A stretch of 64,000 nt of DNA, from contig JAEXHI010000001.1 of assembly GCA_023450085.1 (NCBI GenBank), positions 62,001 through 126,000 on the forward strand, read 5' to 3'. The notes beneath the pieces were generated by a model. That model was not told the DNA's origin. It ran no database searches and saw only the letters and a program-made list of their open reading frames with translations. The position numbers and the translations under genes are program-made. The stretch's first letter is position 1, and the number at the start of each line of letters is the position of its first letter. Below, piece after piece: positions 32,732 through 42,509 of this stretch. Source of the stretch: Bacteroidota bacterium. Lineage in GTDB: Bacteria; Bacteroidota; Bacteroidia; Sphingobacteriales; Sphingobacteriaceae.

Positions 32732-33352
32732 ATGAACGTTAAAACCAACATTATTCTAATCCTGCTCTCTATTGTAACCACAGCTTGCCATGCGCAACAT
32801 CAAAAAAAGGTAGGTGGCCCTTGCGAAGGATGCGAAGCCATTTACGAATACGGGAATAAAAAACTAAGCTATTTAGATACTTTACCAAAGTTCGAACAAA
32901 ACACTCCTCAATTAAAAATCACAGGAAAGGTTTTTAAAGCCGATGGAAAAACGCCTGCAAAGGATGTGATTATTTACATTTATCACACCAATCGTAAAGG
33001 TATTTACGAATTAAGAGGTGGTGAAAAAGGATGGGCTAAAAGACACGGTTTCATTAGAGGCTGGATTAAAACAGGAGCCGACGGAAGATATACATTTTAC
33101 ACTTTTCGTCCCGCCTCTTATCCAGATCGCAGCGAACCCGAACATATCCACATCACTATTAAAGAGCCCAATGTAAATGAATATTACCTTGATGAATATC
33201 TCTTTGAGGATGATCCCTTGTTAAGTCCAAGTATTAGAAAAAAACAAGCAAACCGAGGTGGGTCTGGGATTGTAAAACCCATTTTGAAAAATGGAATGCT
33301 CACCATTGAGCGTAACATCATTTTAGGCAAAAACATTCCAAATTATGAATAG
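32732..33352 (+). CDS. Secreted intradiol-type dioxygenase lipoprotein
   Basis: A 206-residue lipoprotein (lipobox TTAC) with the beta-sandwich of intradiol ring-cleavage dioxygenases such as protocatechuate 3,4-dioxygenase: KITGKVFKADGKTPAKDVIIYIYHTN, GIYELRG, TGADGRYTFYTFRPASYPDR and SEPEHIHITIKEP. The iron ligands expected are two Tyr and two His; candidate Tyr and His residues are present at RPASYPDR and EPEHIHI and near IYIYHT. Most family members are cytosolic; the secreted forms in Bacteroidota have no defined substrate. Its stop overlaps the YceI gene by eight bases, so the two act together. Confidence 0.8.
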   Translation: MNVKTNIILILLSIVTTACHAQHQKKVGGPCEGCEAIYEYGNKKLSYLDTLPKFEQNTPQLKITGKVFKADGKTPAKDVIIYIYHTNRKGIYELRGGEKGWAKRHGFIRGWIKTGADGRYTFYTFRPASYPDRSEPEHIHITIKEPNVNEYYLDEYLFEDDPLLSPSIRKKQANRGGSGIVKPILKNGMLTIERNIILGKNIPNYE

Positions 33353-33974
33353 ATTACTTCTTTTGGTTTTACCCGCACTGTTGATGTATTCCTGTGTGGG
33401 CAAGCATTCTCACGAAACACCTACGGTAACCATTAACGCCACAAGTAGCAAATCTGTAATAATCAATGCTGACACAGTCCATATCGATCTTTTAAAATCT
33501 AATATCCATTGGATGGCGACAGAAATGAGGGGGCTAAAAAAACGAACTGGAAAAATATCCTTGAGCAAAGGATATTTGTTAGTTGCACAACGAGAGATTG
33601 TTGGCGGAAATTTCACGGTCGACATGGAAACAATCGAGGTGACGGATATTCCTGCGCATGAAGTTGTCGCCCGCAAAAATCTAATTGCTCACTTAAAGAA
33701 TACAGATTTCTTCGATACAGATCAATATCCAATAGCTACTTTAGCCTTAACCCGCATTGAAAAAACCACTGATGATCGTTTAAAAATCAGTGGCGATTTT
33801 ACCATTAAAGATGTCACCAAAAACATCAGCTTTTTTGCTCAACAAAAAGGGAATAGCATATTTTCCAAATTCACCTTTAACCGATTGGATTGGAAAGTGG
33901 CTTATACTGGAAGCTGGGCAGATAAAACACTGGTGGATGATGACATTGAATTGGAGATTGAACTCAAGTTTTAA
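33345..33974 (+). CDS. YceI-family lipoprotein
   Basis: A 209-residue lipoprotein (signal MNRLLLLVLPALLMYSC). Residues 45-209 form the YceI lipocalin-like barrel, with DLLKSNIHWMATEMRGLKKRTGKISLSKGYL near the start, HLKNTDFFDTDQYPIATLALTRIEK in the centre and FNRLDWKVAYTGSWADKTLVDDDIELEIELKF at the end. YceI proteins bind isoprenoid or long-chain lipids such as polyprenols. The pairing with a dioxygenase suggests that the pair handles a lipid-like aromatic or quinone compound in the periplasm. The gene overlaps the previous stop, which makes the pair a translational unit. Confidence 0.85.
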   Translation: MNRLLLLVLPALLMYSCVGKHSHETPTVTINATSSKSVIINADTVHIDLLKSNIHWMATEMRGLKKRTGKISLSKGYLLVAQREIVGGNFTVDMETIEVTDIPAHEVVARKNLIAHLKNTDFFDTDQYPIATLALTRIEKTTDDRLKISGDFTIKDVTKNISFFAQQKGNSIFSKFTFNRLDWKVAYTGSWADKTLVDDDIELEIELKF

Positions 33975-34090
33975 ATATTTCCATCATGAATTAGATAACT
34001 AATCACTTCTTTTTAACCCCAAAAAATAGCTAAGTAATTCCCCAACTAATCCTTATATTTAACTAACGCTAACCACCTAGTATTCTGAAA

Positions 34091-36640
34091 ATGAAGGAAT
34101 CACGCACCAACAACAATGCAGCTCTACATTATTGGACGGAGCAGCCCAAAGATGTTGTCACAGCGCTTGGCTCAAGCGAAAATGGTTTATCTGATGAGGA
34201 AGTTGCTGAACGTCAGACGATATATGGCCCCAACAGTTTAAAGGGCAAGAATGTCTCTAGCGCCTATTTATTGTTTCTGGGACAATTTAAAAGTCCAATC
34301 ACCCTGATTCTTATTGCAGCAGCCATTCTTTCCTTTATACTTCAGGATAAAACCGATGCCATCATCATTCTTGTTATTGTAGTGGTAAGCAGTGGCCTTG
34401 GATTTTGGCAAGAATATGGAGCTTCAAATGCAGTGGCCAAGCTACTGCAAATGGTACAAATCACCGTACAAGTGATCCGAGGAGGAACCACCAAATCAGT
34501 ACCCACAGAAAATATTGTTCCTGGCGATGTCATCTTACTTTCTGCTGGTGATATCATCCCGGCTGACTGTATCATCATTTCTTCCCAAGATCTTTTTGTA
34601 GATGAAGCAGCTTTTACCGGCGAAAGTTATCCCGTAGAAAAACAAATAGGTGCTTTAGCGATAGATACACCCATTGCCAAACGCACAAATATGCTCTTTA
34701 TGGGCTCCCATGTGATTAGCGGCAAAGCAAAAACATTAGCCATCTCTACAGGAATGGATACTGAGTTTGGCAAAATATCCAATAGATTAAGACTTAGAGC
34801 ACCCGAGACCGAATTTGAAAAAGGCATTAAAAAGTTTGGTTTCATGCTCATGCAAATCACCTTAGTGCTTATCATTATCATATTTGCGCTCAACGTACTT
34901 TTACACAAGCCCATACTCGATGCTTTTCTTTTTTCATTGGCGTTGGCAGTGGGCCTCACACCACAATTACTCCCTGTAATCATTACGGTAAATCTTTCTG
35001 TAGGTGCTAAGAAAATGGCGGCCCAACAGGTAATTGTAAAGAGATTAGCGGCCATTGAGAATTTTGGAAGCATGAACGTCCTCTGTTCTGACAAAACAGG
35101 AACCATTACCCAAGGACAGGTGAAGTTATATCAAGCTACGGATATTGAAGGGAAAGAAGATGAAAAGGTAATGCATTATGCATGGTTAAATGCCGCCATG
35201 CAACAAGGATTTAAAAACCCTATTGACGAGGCACTCATCACCGCTTATTCTCAAAATGAGCAAATACAACCACCATTACTAGACGAAGTTCCTTATGATT
35301 TTCTTCGCAAAAGACTAAGTATAGTATTGTCATTAGATGGGCAACCAACAGTAATTACCAAAGGTGCATTTCAACAAGTTTTAGAAGTTTGTAGCTATAT
35401 CCAAAAAGGAACAGCAGCCCCTACCCTAATGTCGGAAGATGATCGTAGCCAGTTACAAGAGCGTTATGCCAATTTCAGTAGAGAAGGCTATCGTACCTTA
35501 GGAATTTGTTGGAAACAACCTAAACAACAGACTTTCAAAAAAGAAGACGAAAAGGAAATGGTTTTTTTAGGCTTTCTCACCTTTTTTGATCCTCCAAAAG
35601 AAAGCGCCATCAAAGCCATCAATGACCTTAATGGTTTAGGAGTTAAACTAAAAATCATTACCGGCGACAATGCTTTAATTGCTGAAACCTTAGCCAAAAC
35701 CATAGGCTTAACCAATGCCGTAGTGGTAAAAGGAAGTGAACTAATGTCCATGAGCAATGAAGCACTGATGGCCAAAGCCACTAGAACCGACATTTTTGCC
35801 GAAGTAGAGCCTAACCAAAAAGAGCAGATTATTCTTGCACTAAAAAAGGCTGGGCATGTGGTGGGCTTTATGGGCGACGGCATTAATGATGCGGCAGCCT
35901 TACACGCGGCAGATGTGGGAATTTCGGTAGATACCGCTGTAGATGTGGCTAAAGAAGCTGCTGATTTGGTATTGATGAACCAAGACCTGGAAGTATTGGC
36001 CAATGGTATTAGAGAAGGAAGAAGAACTTTTGCCAACACCATGAAATATGTTTTTATGGCTACCAGTGCTAATTTTGGCAACATGTTCAGCATGGCTGGC
36101 GCTTCACTAATCTTATCTTTCCTACCGCTTTTACCTAAGCAAATTTTACTCACCAACCTCCTTACCGACGTTCCCGAAACCACCATTGCCACAGACAATG
36201 TAGACGAAGAGTACATCAACAAACCTCATCGGATGGACATTGGTTTCATCAAAAAATTCATGCTGGTCTTTGGTCTGTTAAGCTCTATTTTTGATTACTG
36301 TACTTTTGGCGTATTGCTCCTGATCCTTAAAGCAAACGAACAGCAATTTCAAACTGGATGGTTTCTTGAATCTGTTATTTCCGCTTCACTCATCGTTTTG
36401 GTGGTAAGAACCAGAAATCGTTTTTTCAAGAGTTTGCCTAGCCGTCCACTATGGATTGCCAACTTTTTGGTAATTATACTGGTACTGGCAATTCCATATA
36501 CACCTTTAGGTGAACTATTTGGCTTTGTGCGGTTGCCTTTACAGTTTTATGGCTACATGACAACCATTGTAATTGCCTACATTATTACTGCTGATTATGT
36601 TAAAATATGGTTTTATAAAAAGCTGGCTGCTGGAAATTAA
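34091..36640 (+). CDS. mgtA: P-type Mg2+-importing ATPase, MgtA/MgtB type
   Basis: An 849-residue P-type ATPase that imports magnesium. The actuator motif TGES is at residues 176-179, the phosphorylated Asp334 stands in SDKTGTITQGQ, the hinge FMGDGINDA is in the P domain, and the conserved membrane segment LTPQLLPVIITVNLSVGAKKMA is typical of the IIIB subgroup. About ten membrane helices surround these domains and the length is that of MgtA. It is a single-gene unit with about 115 bp upstream and no obvious leader riboswitch in the sequence seen. It faces a VIT-family gene; both handle divalent cations but are on opposite strands. Confidence 0.92.
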   Translation: MKESRTNNNAALHYWTEQPKDVVTALGSSENGLSDEEVAERQTIYGPNSLKGKNVSSAYLLFLGQFKSPITLILIAAAILSFILQDKTDAIIILVIVVVSSGLGFWQEYGASNAVAKLLQMVQITVQVIRGGTTKSVPTENIVPGDVILLSAGDIIPADCIIISSQDLFVDEAAFTGESYPVEKQIGALAIDTPIAKRTNMLFMGSHVISGKAKTLAISTGMDTEFGKISNRLRLRAPETEFEKGIKKFGFMLMQITLVLIIIIFALNVLLHKPILDAFLFSLALAVGLTPQLLPVIITVNLSVGAKKMAAQQVIVKRLAAIENFGSMNVLCSDKTGTITQGQVKLYQATDIEGKEDEKVMHYAWLNAAMQQGFKNPIDEALITAYSQNEQIQPPLLDEVPYDFLRKRLSIVLSLDGQPTVITKGAFQQVLEVCSYIQKGTAAPTLMSEDDRSQLQERYANFSREGYRTLGICWKQPKQQTFKKEDEKEMVFLGFLTFFDPPKESAIKAINDLNGLGVKLKIITGDNALIAETLAKTIGLTNAVVVKGSELMSMSNEALMAKATRTDIFAEVEPNQKEQIILALKKAGHVVGFMGDGINDAAALHAADVGISVDTAVDVAKEAADLVLMNQDLEVLANGIREGRRTFANTMKYVFMATSANFGNMFSMAGASLILSFLPLLPKQILLTNLLTDVPETTIATDNVDEEYINKPHRMDIGFIKKFMLVFGLLSSIFDYCTFGVLLLILKANEQQFQTGWFLESVISASLIVLVVRTRNRFFKSLPSRPLWIANFLVIILVLAIPYTPLGELFGFVRLPLQFYGYMTTIVIAYIITADYVKIWFYKKLAAGN

Positions 36641-36673
36641 ATCACAAAACGGTGCAGAACTTGCCGATGAAGA

Positions 36674-37360
36674 TTATGAGATTTTAGTACCAAAGAAATA
36701 GCCAATCAGTGCGGTGGTTACCATGGCTACGGTACCCCAAAATGCAATCCGTAAAACACTTCTTCCTACAGGAGCTCCACCAGTTTTGGCAGCAATGGCA
36801 CCTAATATCATTAAAAATAAAATGGAGGAAACATATTGTCCATAAACCATCTCATGCATAGGCATAAAAATAGCGACCAATAAGGGCAAAGCAGCCCCAG
36901 CTATAAACGATGCAAAAGAAGCTAAAGAAGCTTGTAACGGTTTGGCTCCAGACAACTGCGTAATGCCCAGTTCATCTCGCAAATGGGTTTCCAAAGGTGC
37001 TTTAGCCATCAGCTGCTTGGCTACTTCCTGCGCAAGCTCTTCAGAAAGGCCCCTGTCTTTATAAATATCCACCAATTCCTGCAGCTCCTGCGCTGGCATT
37101 TGGGCCAGTTCCTGCTCTTCCCTACGGATATCTGCCTTCTCTGTATCGAGTTGTGAACTCACCGAAATATACTCTCCAGCGGCCATCGACATCGCTCCTG
37201 CAATAAGACCAGATATTGCTGCCAACACTACCGTACTCCTTACATCGGTCGCCGCTGCAATGCCAATCACTAAACTAGTGGTCGACAATATTCCGTCATT
37301 GGCGCCAAGCACCCCTGCTCTTAACCAACCAACTCTATTAATGTAGTGCTTTTCAATCAT
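36674..37360 (-). CDS. VIT1/CCC1-family membrane transporter
   Basis: A 228-residue membrane protein with the VIT1/CCC1 layout: N-terminal helix with GWLRAGVLGANDGILSTTSLVIGIAAA, a second span with GLIAGAMSMAAGEYISVSSQ, a cytoplasmic helical insert of the metal-binding type (EEQELAQMPAQELQELVDIYKDRGLSEELAQEVAKQL) and three further spans. The family moves iron or manganese out of the cytoplasm or into stores. It lies 33 bp from the end of mgtA in the opposite direction and 37 bp downstream of mprF, so it could be read from the mprF transcript. Confidence 0.88.
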   Translation of the reverse strand: MIEKHYINRVGWLRAGVLGANDGILSTTSLVIGIAAATDVRSTVVLAAISGLIAGAMSMAAGEYISVSSQLDTEKADIRREEQELAQMPAQELQELVDIYKDRGLSEELAQEVAKQLMAKAPLETHLRDELGITQLSGAKPLQASLASFASFIAGAALPLLVAIFMPMHEMVYGQYVSSILFLMILGAIAAKTGGAPVGRSVLRIAFWGTVAMVTTALIGYFFGTKIS

Positions 37361-37397
37361 TATTTAGTTTGATGTTTTGTGGTCTTTTCTTGGGTTT

Positions 37398-39980
37398 CTA
37401 TATTTCATTATCTTTCATCACCCTACTCAATACTAGCGGCAGCGAAAGCAAATCATAATGATTTTCGTAAACCAGATATTTATCCATCCACTGATTGGCA
37501 TATTTAGCCTTAAACTCATACAAACCATGATAATGCCTAAACTGGCTTAAACGTTCGTAAGCAAACTTAATCACCCACTCTGGAACATCTTTAGGTTTAT
37601 CAATGCCCGACATTGAAGCCACTCCCATGTTAAGCGCCTGGGAACCATTTTCTTTTAAATATTCAATCAATTTTACAATTAAGGCATCCATAACACCGGA
37701 GGGTGCATCTTCTGTTTTTCGGATCAAGTCATACGTGCCCTCTCCCTGTACATAATCCGGTATAACATTCAAAAAGGCAACCACCTTCTCATCCTCATTT
37801 TCAATGGTAATGATTGGCTGTTCCTTAAGTTCGTCCCAGTTAAACATTCCCGACGAAAAAACAATTTCCTTTCGATCAAGCGAGTGTAACCAATTGTCGG
37901 AAACCAGTTTTAACTTTTGCAATAAACCATCTTTAATAGGTGGTTGATACAAAACGGTCCTAAACCCTTTACGTTCCAATGCATTGATGGCATTTCTCAG
38001 CGATTTCCTATCTTTTCCTTCCAAGGTAAACGAATTGAGGTCTACAATAGCCTCTTGTCCTATCGGCAGCGATTTTTTACCTAACTGATAATAAAGCGGT
38101 AAGCTCAATTGATCAATCTTATAATAGGCCGTCTTTAGACCATTATCTAAACAAAATCTTTCAAATTCCTTTAATATATTTTGAGTAGCTATAGCGTTGT
38201 TTTCGCACACGGGATCACCTAATGCCACGGCAAAACCTCTAGCTATTTTATAAGCAATAAACCCTTCCGTTGCGGTTCCAAAAAAGAAGGATTTGTCCTC
38301 ATAAGATTTGAAATAATCATCTGCCGAACGGCCGAAGCGTTCTAACAAAGCTATTGCTTTCTCTTGCTCTTCCTCAATAGTAGCCGTTTTAAAAATAAAA
38401 GGTTTAACGAAAGCATAAAGCAACAAACCAATAGAAATGGCTCCCAACAAATTAATAGAATGCACAAAGCCAGTGGCAAACCTAGTTAAAGGCGCAGGAT
38501 TTGGCGATAGTAACAAAAAGCTATTTAAAGTGCTTTTAACGGCTTCGGTAAAAGAAAAATCAACACCAAACTCCTTAGCATCTAAAAAGTAAAAGCCTAT
38601 TACCCCATACACAATTACACTTAAAAGTATAATTAAAGAAGTTTGAATACCGAAATCACGCACTTTAGGATCACTTTTCAGTCGGTAGTTACGTCGTGTA
38701 GCTACCAATACAATGATGGCCAAAAGTGCCACAGATGCTTCTTCATAGTCAATCGCTTTGGAAAGGTTTCCGATTAATGAAATGACACACAGCACCAAAG
38801 CCAACAGCCAAGCATTACGCAAACCGCGAATAAGGAAAGTAGCACAACACAACAGCATAATGCCTGCAATGAGCGTGGCCAGGTTGGATAAATGAATGGC
38901 ATTCATAGGCAAAAAGCCCTGCAGGAAATGAAGCCTGCTAACCAGTGGAGGTGTTAATACCGAAATAATATTTACCAAGCCCAACAAAGCCAGCAAGGTG
39001 GCAGGTAAAATACGTAATAGGATATTTCCTCGCGAAAAACCAAAAGCTGCAAGCCCTGCAAGCAACGTTAACCAAAACTCAAATACCCTGTACAAAACGG
39101 TAATAGAAATGGAATCGATATTGCTAATGCCGTAAGATCGTAACACAAAAATGAGCGAAACCTCCACTGCTCCCAAACCTCTCAAAAATGGCGAAATGGC
39201 GAAAAACAATGTAGCAATTACATAACCTGCAATACAACTTTCTAAACCTGCTGAAATGCCCAAGGCTTTCATGGCAATATAAAGGTGCAAAATGCCACAT
39301 ACCTCCACGAACAAAGAGCAGACCAGCGTTACTATAATTTTTTTGAGAGAAAAAGCGCCTAAACTAATTTCCTCTACGATACCTTCAAATTGTGGACTTA
39401 ACTTATAGAGCTGATTAAATACCCACCCTTTTTTCAAAAAGGATCTGGTGGCCAAAACCAATAACAATATCAGCAAAATAAGACCTGCAAAAGCAGCCCA
39501 AGTACTATCGGAAGTACTTTTTACTGCCGCTAAATAAAGTAGTACCGGCAAAGCAATAATGGCTAAAGATGCAATGCCTACAATCCCAAAAATATAGGAG
39601 GCAAATCCGATACGACTTTTACTGATTCCCTTTTTTTCGATGTCGGCCGTAAAAAATGCCAATGAGGTAATCCCTCCCCCTGGTAAAAAAACACTAACCA
39701 AGTTTCTCTTTAAGAATAGCTTTACCCCATCAAAAACAGAAATATTGGCCTGCACTGCTTTGAAAGAATAAACATACATTAAACCGTGCAAGGTAATATA
39801 CACGCCTGTAACCACTATCCCAAGTAGCACGTAAGTGGGTACAGCATGTTGTAATATTTGGCCAGCCTGTACAATTTCGGCCCTTTGCTTTCTGAAAAAA
39901 TACGCCGCCAATAAGAGAAATAGAAAAGCTAAAATCTCTTTAAAGTAGTAGTTGTTGGCTTTGAGTGAGAGTTTCATCAT
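37398..39980 (-). CDS. mprF: MprF lysylphosphatidylglycerol synthase/flippase
   Basis: An 860-residue integral protein. The N-terminal half has about 14 membrane spans (for example ILAFLFLLLAAYFFRKQ, HAVPTYVLLGIVVTGVYITL, FGFSRGNILLRILPATLLALLGLVNIISVL) that form the flippase, and the C-terminal third (about 550-850) is the DUF2156 GNAT-like synthase that moves lysine from Lys-tRNA onto phosphatidylglycerol (EFERFCLDNGLKTAYYKIDQLSLPLYYQLGKKSLPIGQE, GVMDALIVKLIEYLKENGSQALNMGVASMSG). The result is a less negative membrane, which protects against cationic peptides. Start at 39980 (MMKLS). It lies 40 bp after an AcvB/VirJ homologue, a known partner of MprF-type genes in alphaproteobacteria. Confidence 0.9.
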   Translation of the reverse strand: MMKLSLKANNYYFKEILAFLFLLLAAYFFRKQRAEIVQAGQILQHAVPTYVLLGIVVTGVYITLHGLMYVYSFKAVQANISVFDGVKLFLKRNLVSVFLPGGGITSLAFFTADIEKKGISKSRIGFASYIFGIVGIASLAIIALPVLLYLAAVKSTSDSTWAAFAGLILLILLLVLATRSFLKKGWVFNQLYKLSPQFEGIVEEISLGAFSLKKIIVTLVCSLFVEVCGILHLYIAMKALGISAGLESCIAGYVIATLFFAISPFLRGLGAVEVSLIFVLRSYGISNIDSISITVLYRVFEFWLTLLAGLAAFGFSRGNILLRILPATLLALLGLVNIISVLTPPLVSRLHFLQGFLPMNAIHLSNLATLIAGIMLLCCATFLIRGLRNAWLLALVLCVISLIGNLSKAIDYEEASVALLAIIVLVATRRNYRLKSDPKVRDFGIQTSLIILLSVIVYGVIGFYFLDAKEFGVDFSFTEAVKSTLNSFLLLSPNPAPLTRFATGFVHSINLLGAISIGLLLYAFVKPFIFKTATIEEEQEKAIALLERFGRSADDYFKSYEDKSFFFGTATEGFIAYKIARGFAVALGDPVCENNAIATQNILKEFERFCLDNGLKTAYYKIDQLSLPLYYQLGKKSLPIGQEAIVDLNSFTLEGKDRKSLRNAINALERKGFRTVLYQPPIKDGLLQKLKLVSDNWLHSLDRKEIVFSSGMFNWDELKEQPIITIENEDEKVVAFLNVIPDYVQGEGTYDLIRKTEDAPSGVMDALIVKLIEYLKENGSQALNMGVASMSGIDKPKDVPEWVIKFAYERLSQFRHYHGLYEFKAKYANQWMDKYLVYENHYDLLSLPLVLSRVMKDNEI

Positions 39981-40020
39981 TTGAAAATTTTGAGATCATT
40001 GACACTTATAAATGTGCCAC

Positions 40021-41412
40021 CTATAATTTTAAAACCTTTTCTACAATAGCGTTATAGTCATTATCAAAGTGGTGCCCTCCAGGAAGTGTTTCCAAGGCTG
40101 CACCTGAATTCCTGAATTTAGCCATCGTCTCTTTGTCCTCATCATTACCAAAAATACAGAGCTTTTTAACACTTGTTTTACGCAATTCAGCCACCACATC
40201 ATAGGGTTCATTATCACTACTTAAACTAAGCATATCGGCCACATGAATTTCAAAATCTGCACGATCATCTGGCGACAATAAAGCCACCGTTTTTGTAGCT
40301 TTTTTTATTTGTTCTGGCAACCTATTCACTATAAATGGTGCTACACAGGCACCAAAGGAATAACCCATGATAGAGAATTTGATGCTTGGTTCTTTTTCTT
40401 GGTAATAAGCTAAAATTTTGGCTATCTCTGTAGCCGTTTGATCGGGTGTTTTAGCGTTCCAAAAATATTTTTGAGCATCTAGCCCAATCACTTTTAGTCC
40501 TTTTGCTGCAAAGGTATTGGCCAAATCTTGGTCAAAACTTGTCCAACCACCATCACCAGAAATCATGAACATCAATTCATTGGTATATGTTTTCGGTTCT
40601 ACCAATTGTATAGGCAGGTCTGTTTTTAGCGCTGAAAAGGAAGGATTTTTTTGGCTAGGACCCAATATTTTCAAATAAGCTATTTTAAACTGAGGCAGCC
40701 AATTGTCGGCGATAGAAAAACCATGCCCAACTTTAGGCAAAGTGACCAATTCAGCATTTTCTATTCCCTTTAAAAAAGTTGCAGTAGCATTAAAAGGACA
40801 AGTTTGATCTTTTACACCATTAAGTACCATAAAAGGTACGGCCAATTTTTCTACTCTATCCAAATAATAGCTTTTTCCTGGTTTAAGGATATGCGAAGGC
40901 AATCCGCTTCCTTTACACAAAGGTTTACGAAGATCAATATCAGGACAAAAACCCAAAGCTATTCCTCCTTTAAATGTGCCTGCAGGTGCTTGGGCAATTA
41001 AACCATAAATTAAGGTTGCACCATAAGAATAGCCAACCAATATGGGCTTTTGATAGCTGGCAAACTTATATTTTTTTTGCAAGGCCATGCTAAGCTGTTC
41101 AAAATCTGCCGCCGGATAATAGCAGTCCTTCTTTTGCTTGGCCATATAAGCTGCAAAATGCTTAGCATCTATCCCCGCCACCAAAGCGCCTTGCTGTGCC
41201 AAAAACTTGGCCATGTTAATCACCCCAAACTGCCATCCGCCATCGCCAGAAACAAACAAGACCAATGAACTGGGTGGAGATTTAGGTTGGTACATGGTGA
41301 GCTTCCCAAAGCCTCCATAAGTAAAGGTTTCCTGTGCGCTCAACCTGATATTGAAGAGCATTAACATCAAAATGATTATGGTAAATGTTTTAGCGAAAAT
41401 AGATTTATTCAT
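40021..41412 (-). CDS. AcvB/VirJ-family protein (likely lysyl-PG hydrolase), two VirJ domains
   Basis: A 463-residue exported protein with a signal peptide (MNKSIFAKTFTIIILMLMLFNIRLSAQ) and two copies of the VirJ alpha/beta-hydrolase domain: SGDGGWQFGVINMAKFLAQQGALVAGIDAKHF in the first and ISGDGGWTSFDQDLANTFAAKGLKVIGLDAQKYFWNAKTPDQ in the second, each followed by a GxSxGA-type nucleophile (VGYSYGAT and MGYSFGAC). In Agrobacterium and Sinorhizobium, AcvB cleaves lysylphosphatidylglycerol and is coupled to LpiA/MprF. Here it precedes mprF on the same strand, so the pair would make and remove the modified lipid. The second domain has all the marks of the active one; the first could be regulatory. 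Confidence 0.85.
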   Translation of the reverse strand: MNKSIFAKTFTIIILMLMLFNIRLSAQETFTYGGFGKLTMYQPKSPPSSLVLFVSGDGGWQFGVINMAKFLAQQGALVAGIDAKHFAAYMAKQKKDCYYPAADFEQLSMALQKKYKFASYQKPILVGYSYGATLIYGLIAQAPAGTFKGGIALGFCPDIDLRKPLCKGSGLPSHILKPGKSYYLDRVEKLAVPFMVLNGVKDQTCPFNATATFLKGIENAELVTLPKVGHGFSIADNWLPQFKIAYLKILGPSQKNPSFSALKTDLPIQLVEPKTYTNELMFMISGDGGWTSFDQDLANTFAAKGLKVIGLDAQKYFWNAKTPDQTATEIAKILAYYQEKEPSIKFSIMGYSFGACVAPFIVNRLPEQIKKATKTVALLSPDDRADFEIHVADMLSLSSDNEPYDVVAELRKTSVKKLCIFGNDEDKETMAKFRNSGAALETLPGGHHFDNDYNAIVEKVLKL

Positions 41413-41579
41413 ATGTTGAAATCGAGCTGATTAAATATAAGAAATTTAAAACAAATGCACGGAGCTTGTTGATTATCTTAATCTTAAATACTATCAATCA
41501 TTTATTTCGCTTTATTCATCAAATAGTTATCTCTAAAGTATCCAGTGCTCACTATATTTACTTTTTCAATTGAAACCCA

Positions 41580-42437
41580 ATGTCCAAAAGCAAACCTTCC
41601 ATTCCTTTAAAAACCATGTCCGATGAATTCGAAAGAGGAATGTACATCGCCAAGGTATCTGCTGAGGAATTGGCTTCCTATGAACCTGCTATGCATGCCC
41701 ATCGGGATGATTATCATTGTTTTTTCATCCAGGAAGAAGGAACAACCTCTATTGAAATTGATTTTCAAAAATATTGCATTACGGGTCCTGCTATTGCCTA
41801 TATCCATCCCAATCAGGTCCATCGCATGTTGGCGGCACAGGATCTTAATGTGAATGTATTGATCATTAGCAATGAAAGTCTCCATGTGGAATGGTTAAAT
41901 ATTTTGCAAGAAATAGCACCCGTTACACCGCTAAAATTAGCACCACAAGAACTCGTTCTTTTTAAGGAAACCATTGCTCTGTGCCTTAAATTTTGGGAAA
42001 GCAAGCCTGAACAACTTTTCAAGTCAATTTTAAGAGATAGCTGCAATGCTTTAGTAGGACTGATGGTTACCCAATATTTGGGACAAGCAAAGCCTAAGGC
42101 CAAATTAAACAGATCCGAAATTATCACCAGTACATTCAGGGCACTTTTGGAACAAGATTTTATCCAATCCAAAAGTCCAGCCGCTTATGCCGAAAAATTA
42201 AATATCTCGCCAGTATACCTAAACGAATGTCTTAAAAAAGCAACGGGTTATCCTGTCTCTTATCACATCCAACAACGTATTATTTTGGAGGCCAAACGCT
42301 TGCTTTACCATTCAAACAGGTCTGTGAAAGAAATTTCGGCCGAACTTGGCTACGACGATTATCCTTATTTCTCTCGTCTTTTCACCAAAGTGGTAGGAAT
42401 GTCGGCTTTGAGCTTCAGGACTAAAAACCTCGATTAG
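41580..42437 (+). CDS. AraC-family transcriptional regulator
   Basis: A 285-residue regulator: an N-terminal cupin-like sensor (1-160; HAHRDDYHCFFIQEEGTTSIEID, AIAYIHPNQVHRM) and a C-terminal pair of AraC helix-turn-helix motifs (about 190-280; AAYAEKLNISPVYLNECLKKATGYPVSYHIQQR, VKEISAELGYDDYPYFSRLFTKVVGMSALSFR). It begins 73 bp before the siderophore-interacting gene on the same strand and is divergent from the AcvB gene; both may be targets. The cupin suggests a small-molecule effector, not identified. Confidence 0.85.
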   Translation: MSKSKPSIPLKTMSDEFERGMYIAKVSAEELASYEPAMHAHRDDYHCFFIQEEGTTSIEIDFQKYCITGPAIAYIHPNQVHRMLAAQDLNVNVLIISNESLHVEWLNILQEIAPVTPLKLAPQELVLFKETIALCLKFWESKPEQLFKSILRDSCNALVGLMVTQYLGQAKPKAKLNRSEIITSTFRALLEQDFIQSKSPAAYAEKLNISPVYLNECLKKATGYPVSYHIQQRIILEAKRLLYHSNRSVKEISAELGYDDYPYFSRLFTKVVGMSALSFRTKNLD

Positions 42438-42509
42438 TCCAATCATCACCTTGCATTATCCTTTTCCAATCCACGCATTTAGGCTTTTTTTGTAAAAAAA
42501 ACATAGCTT

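Noticed and set aside
34627..35106. Minus-strand frame inside mgtA
   Set aside because: A shadow frame; the plus frame has all P-type ATPase motifs.
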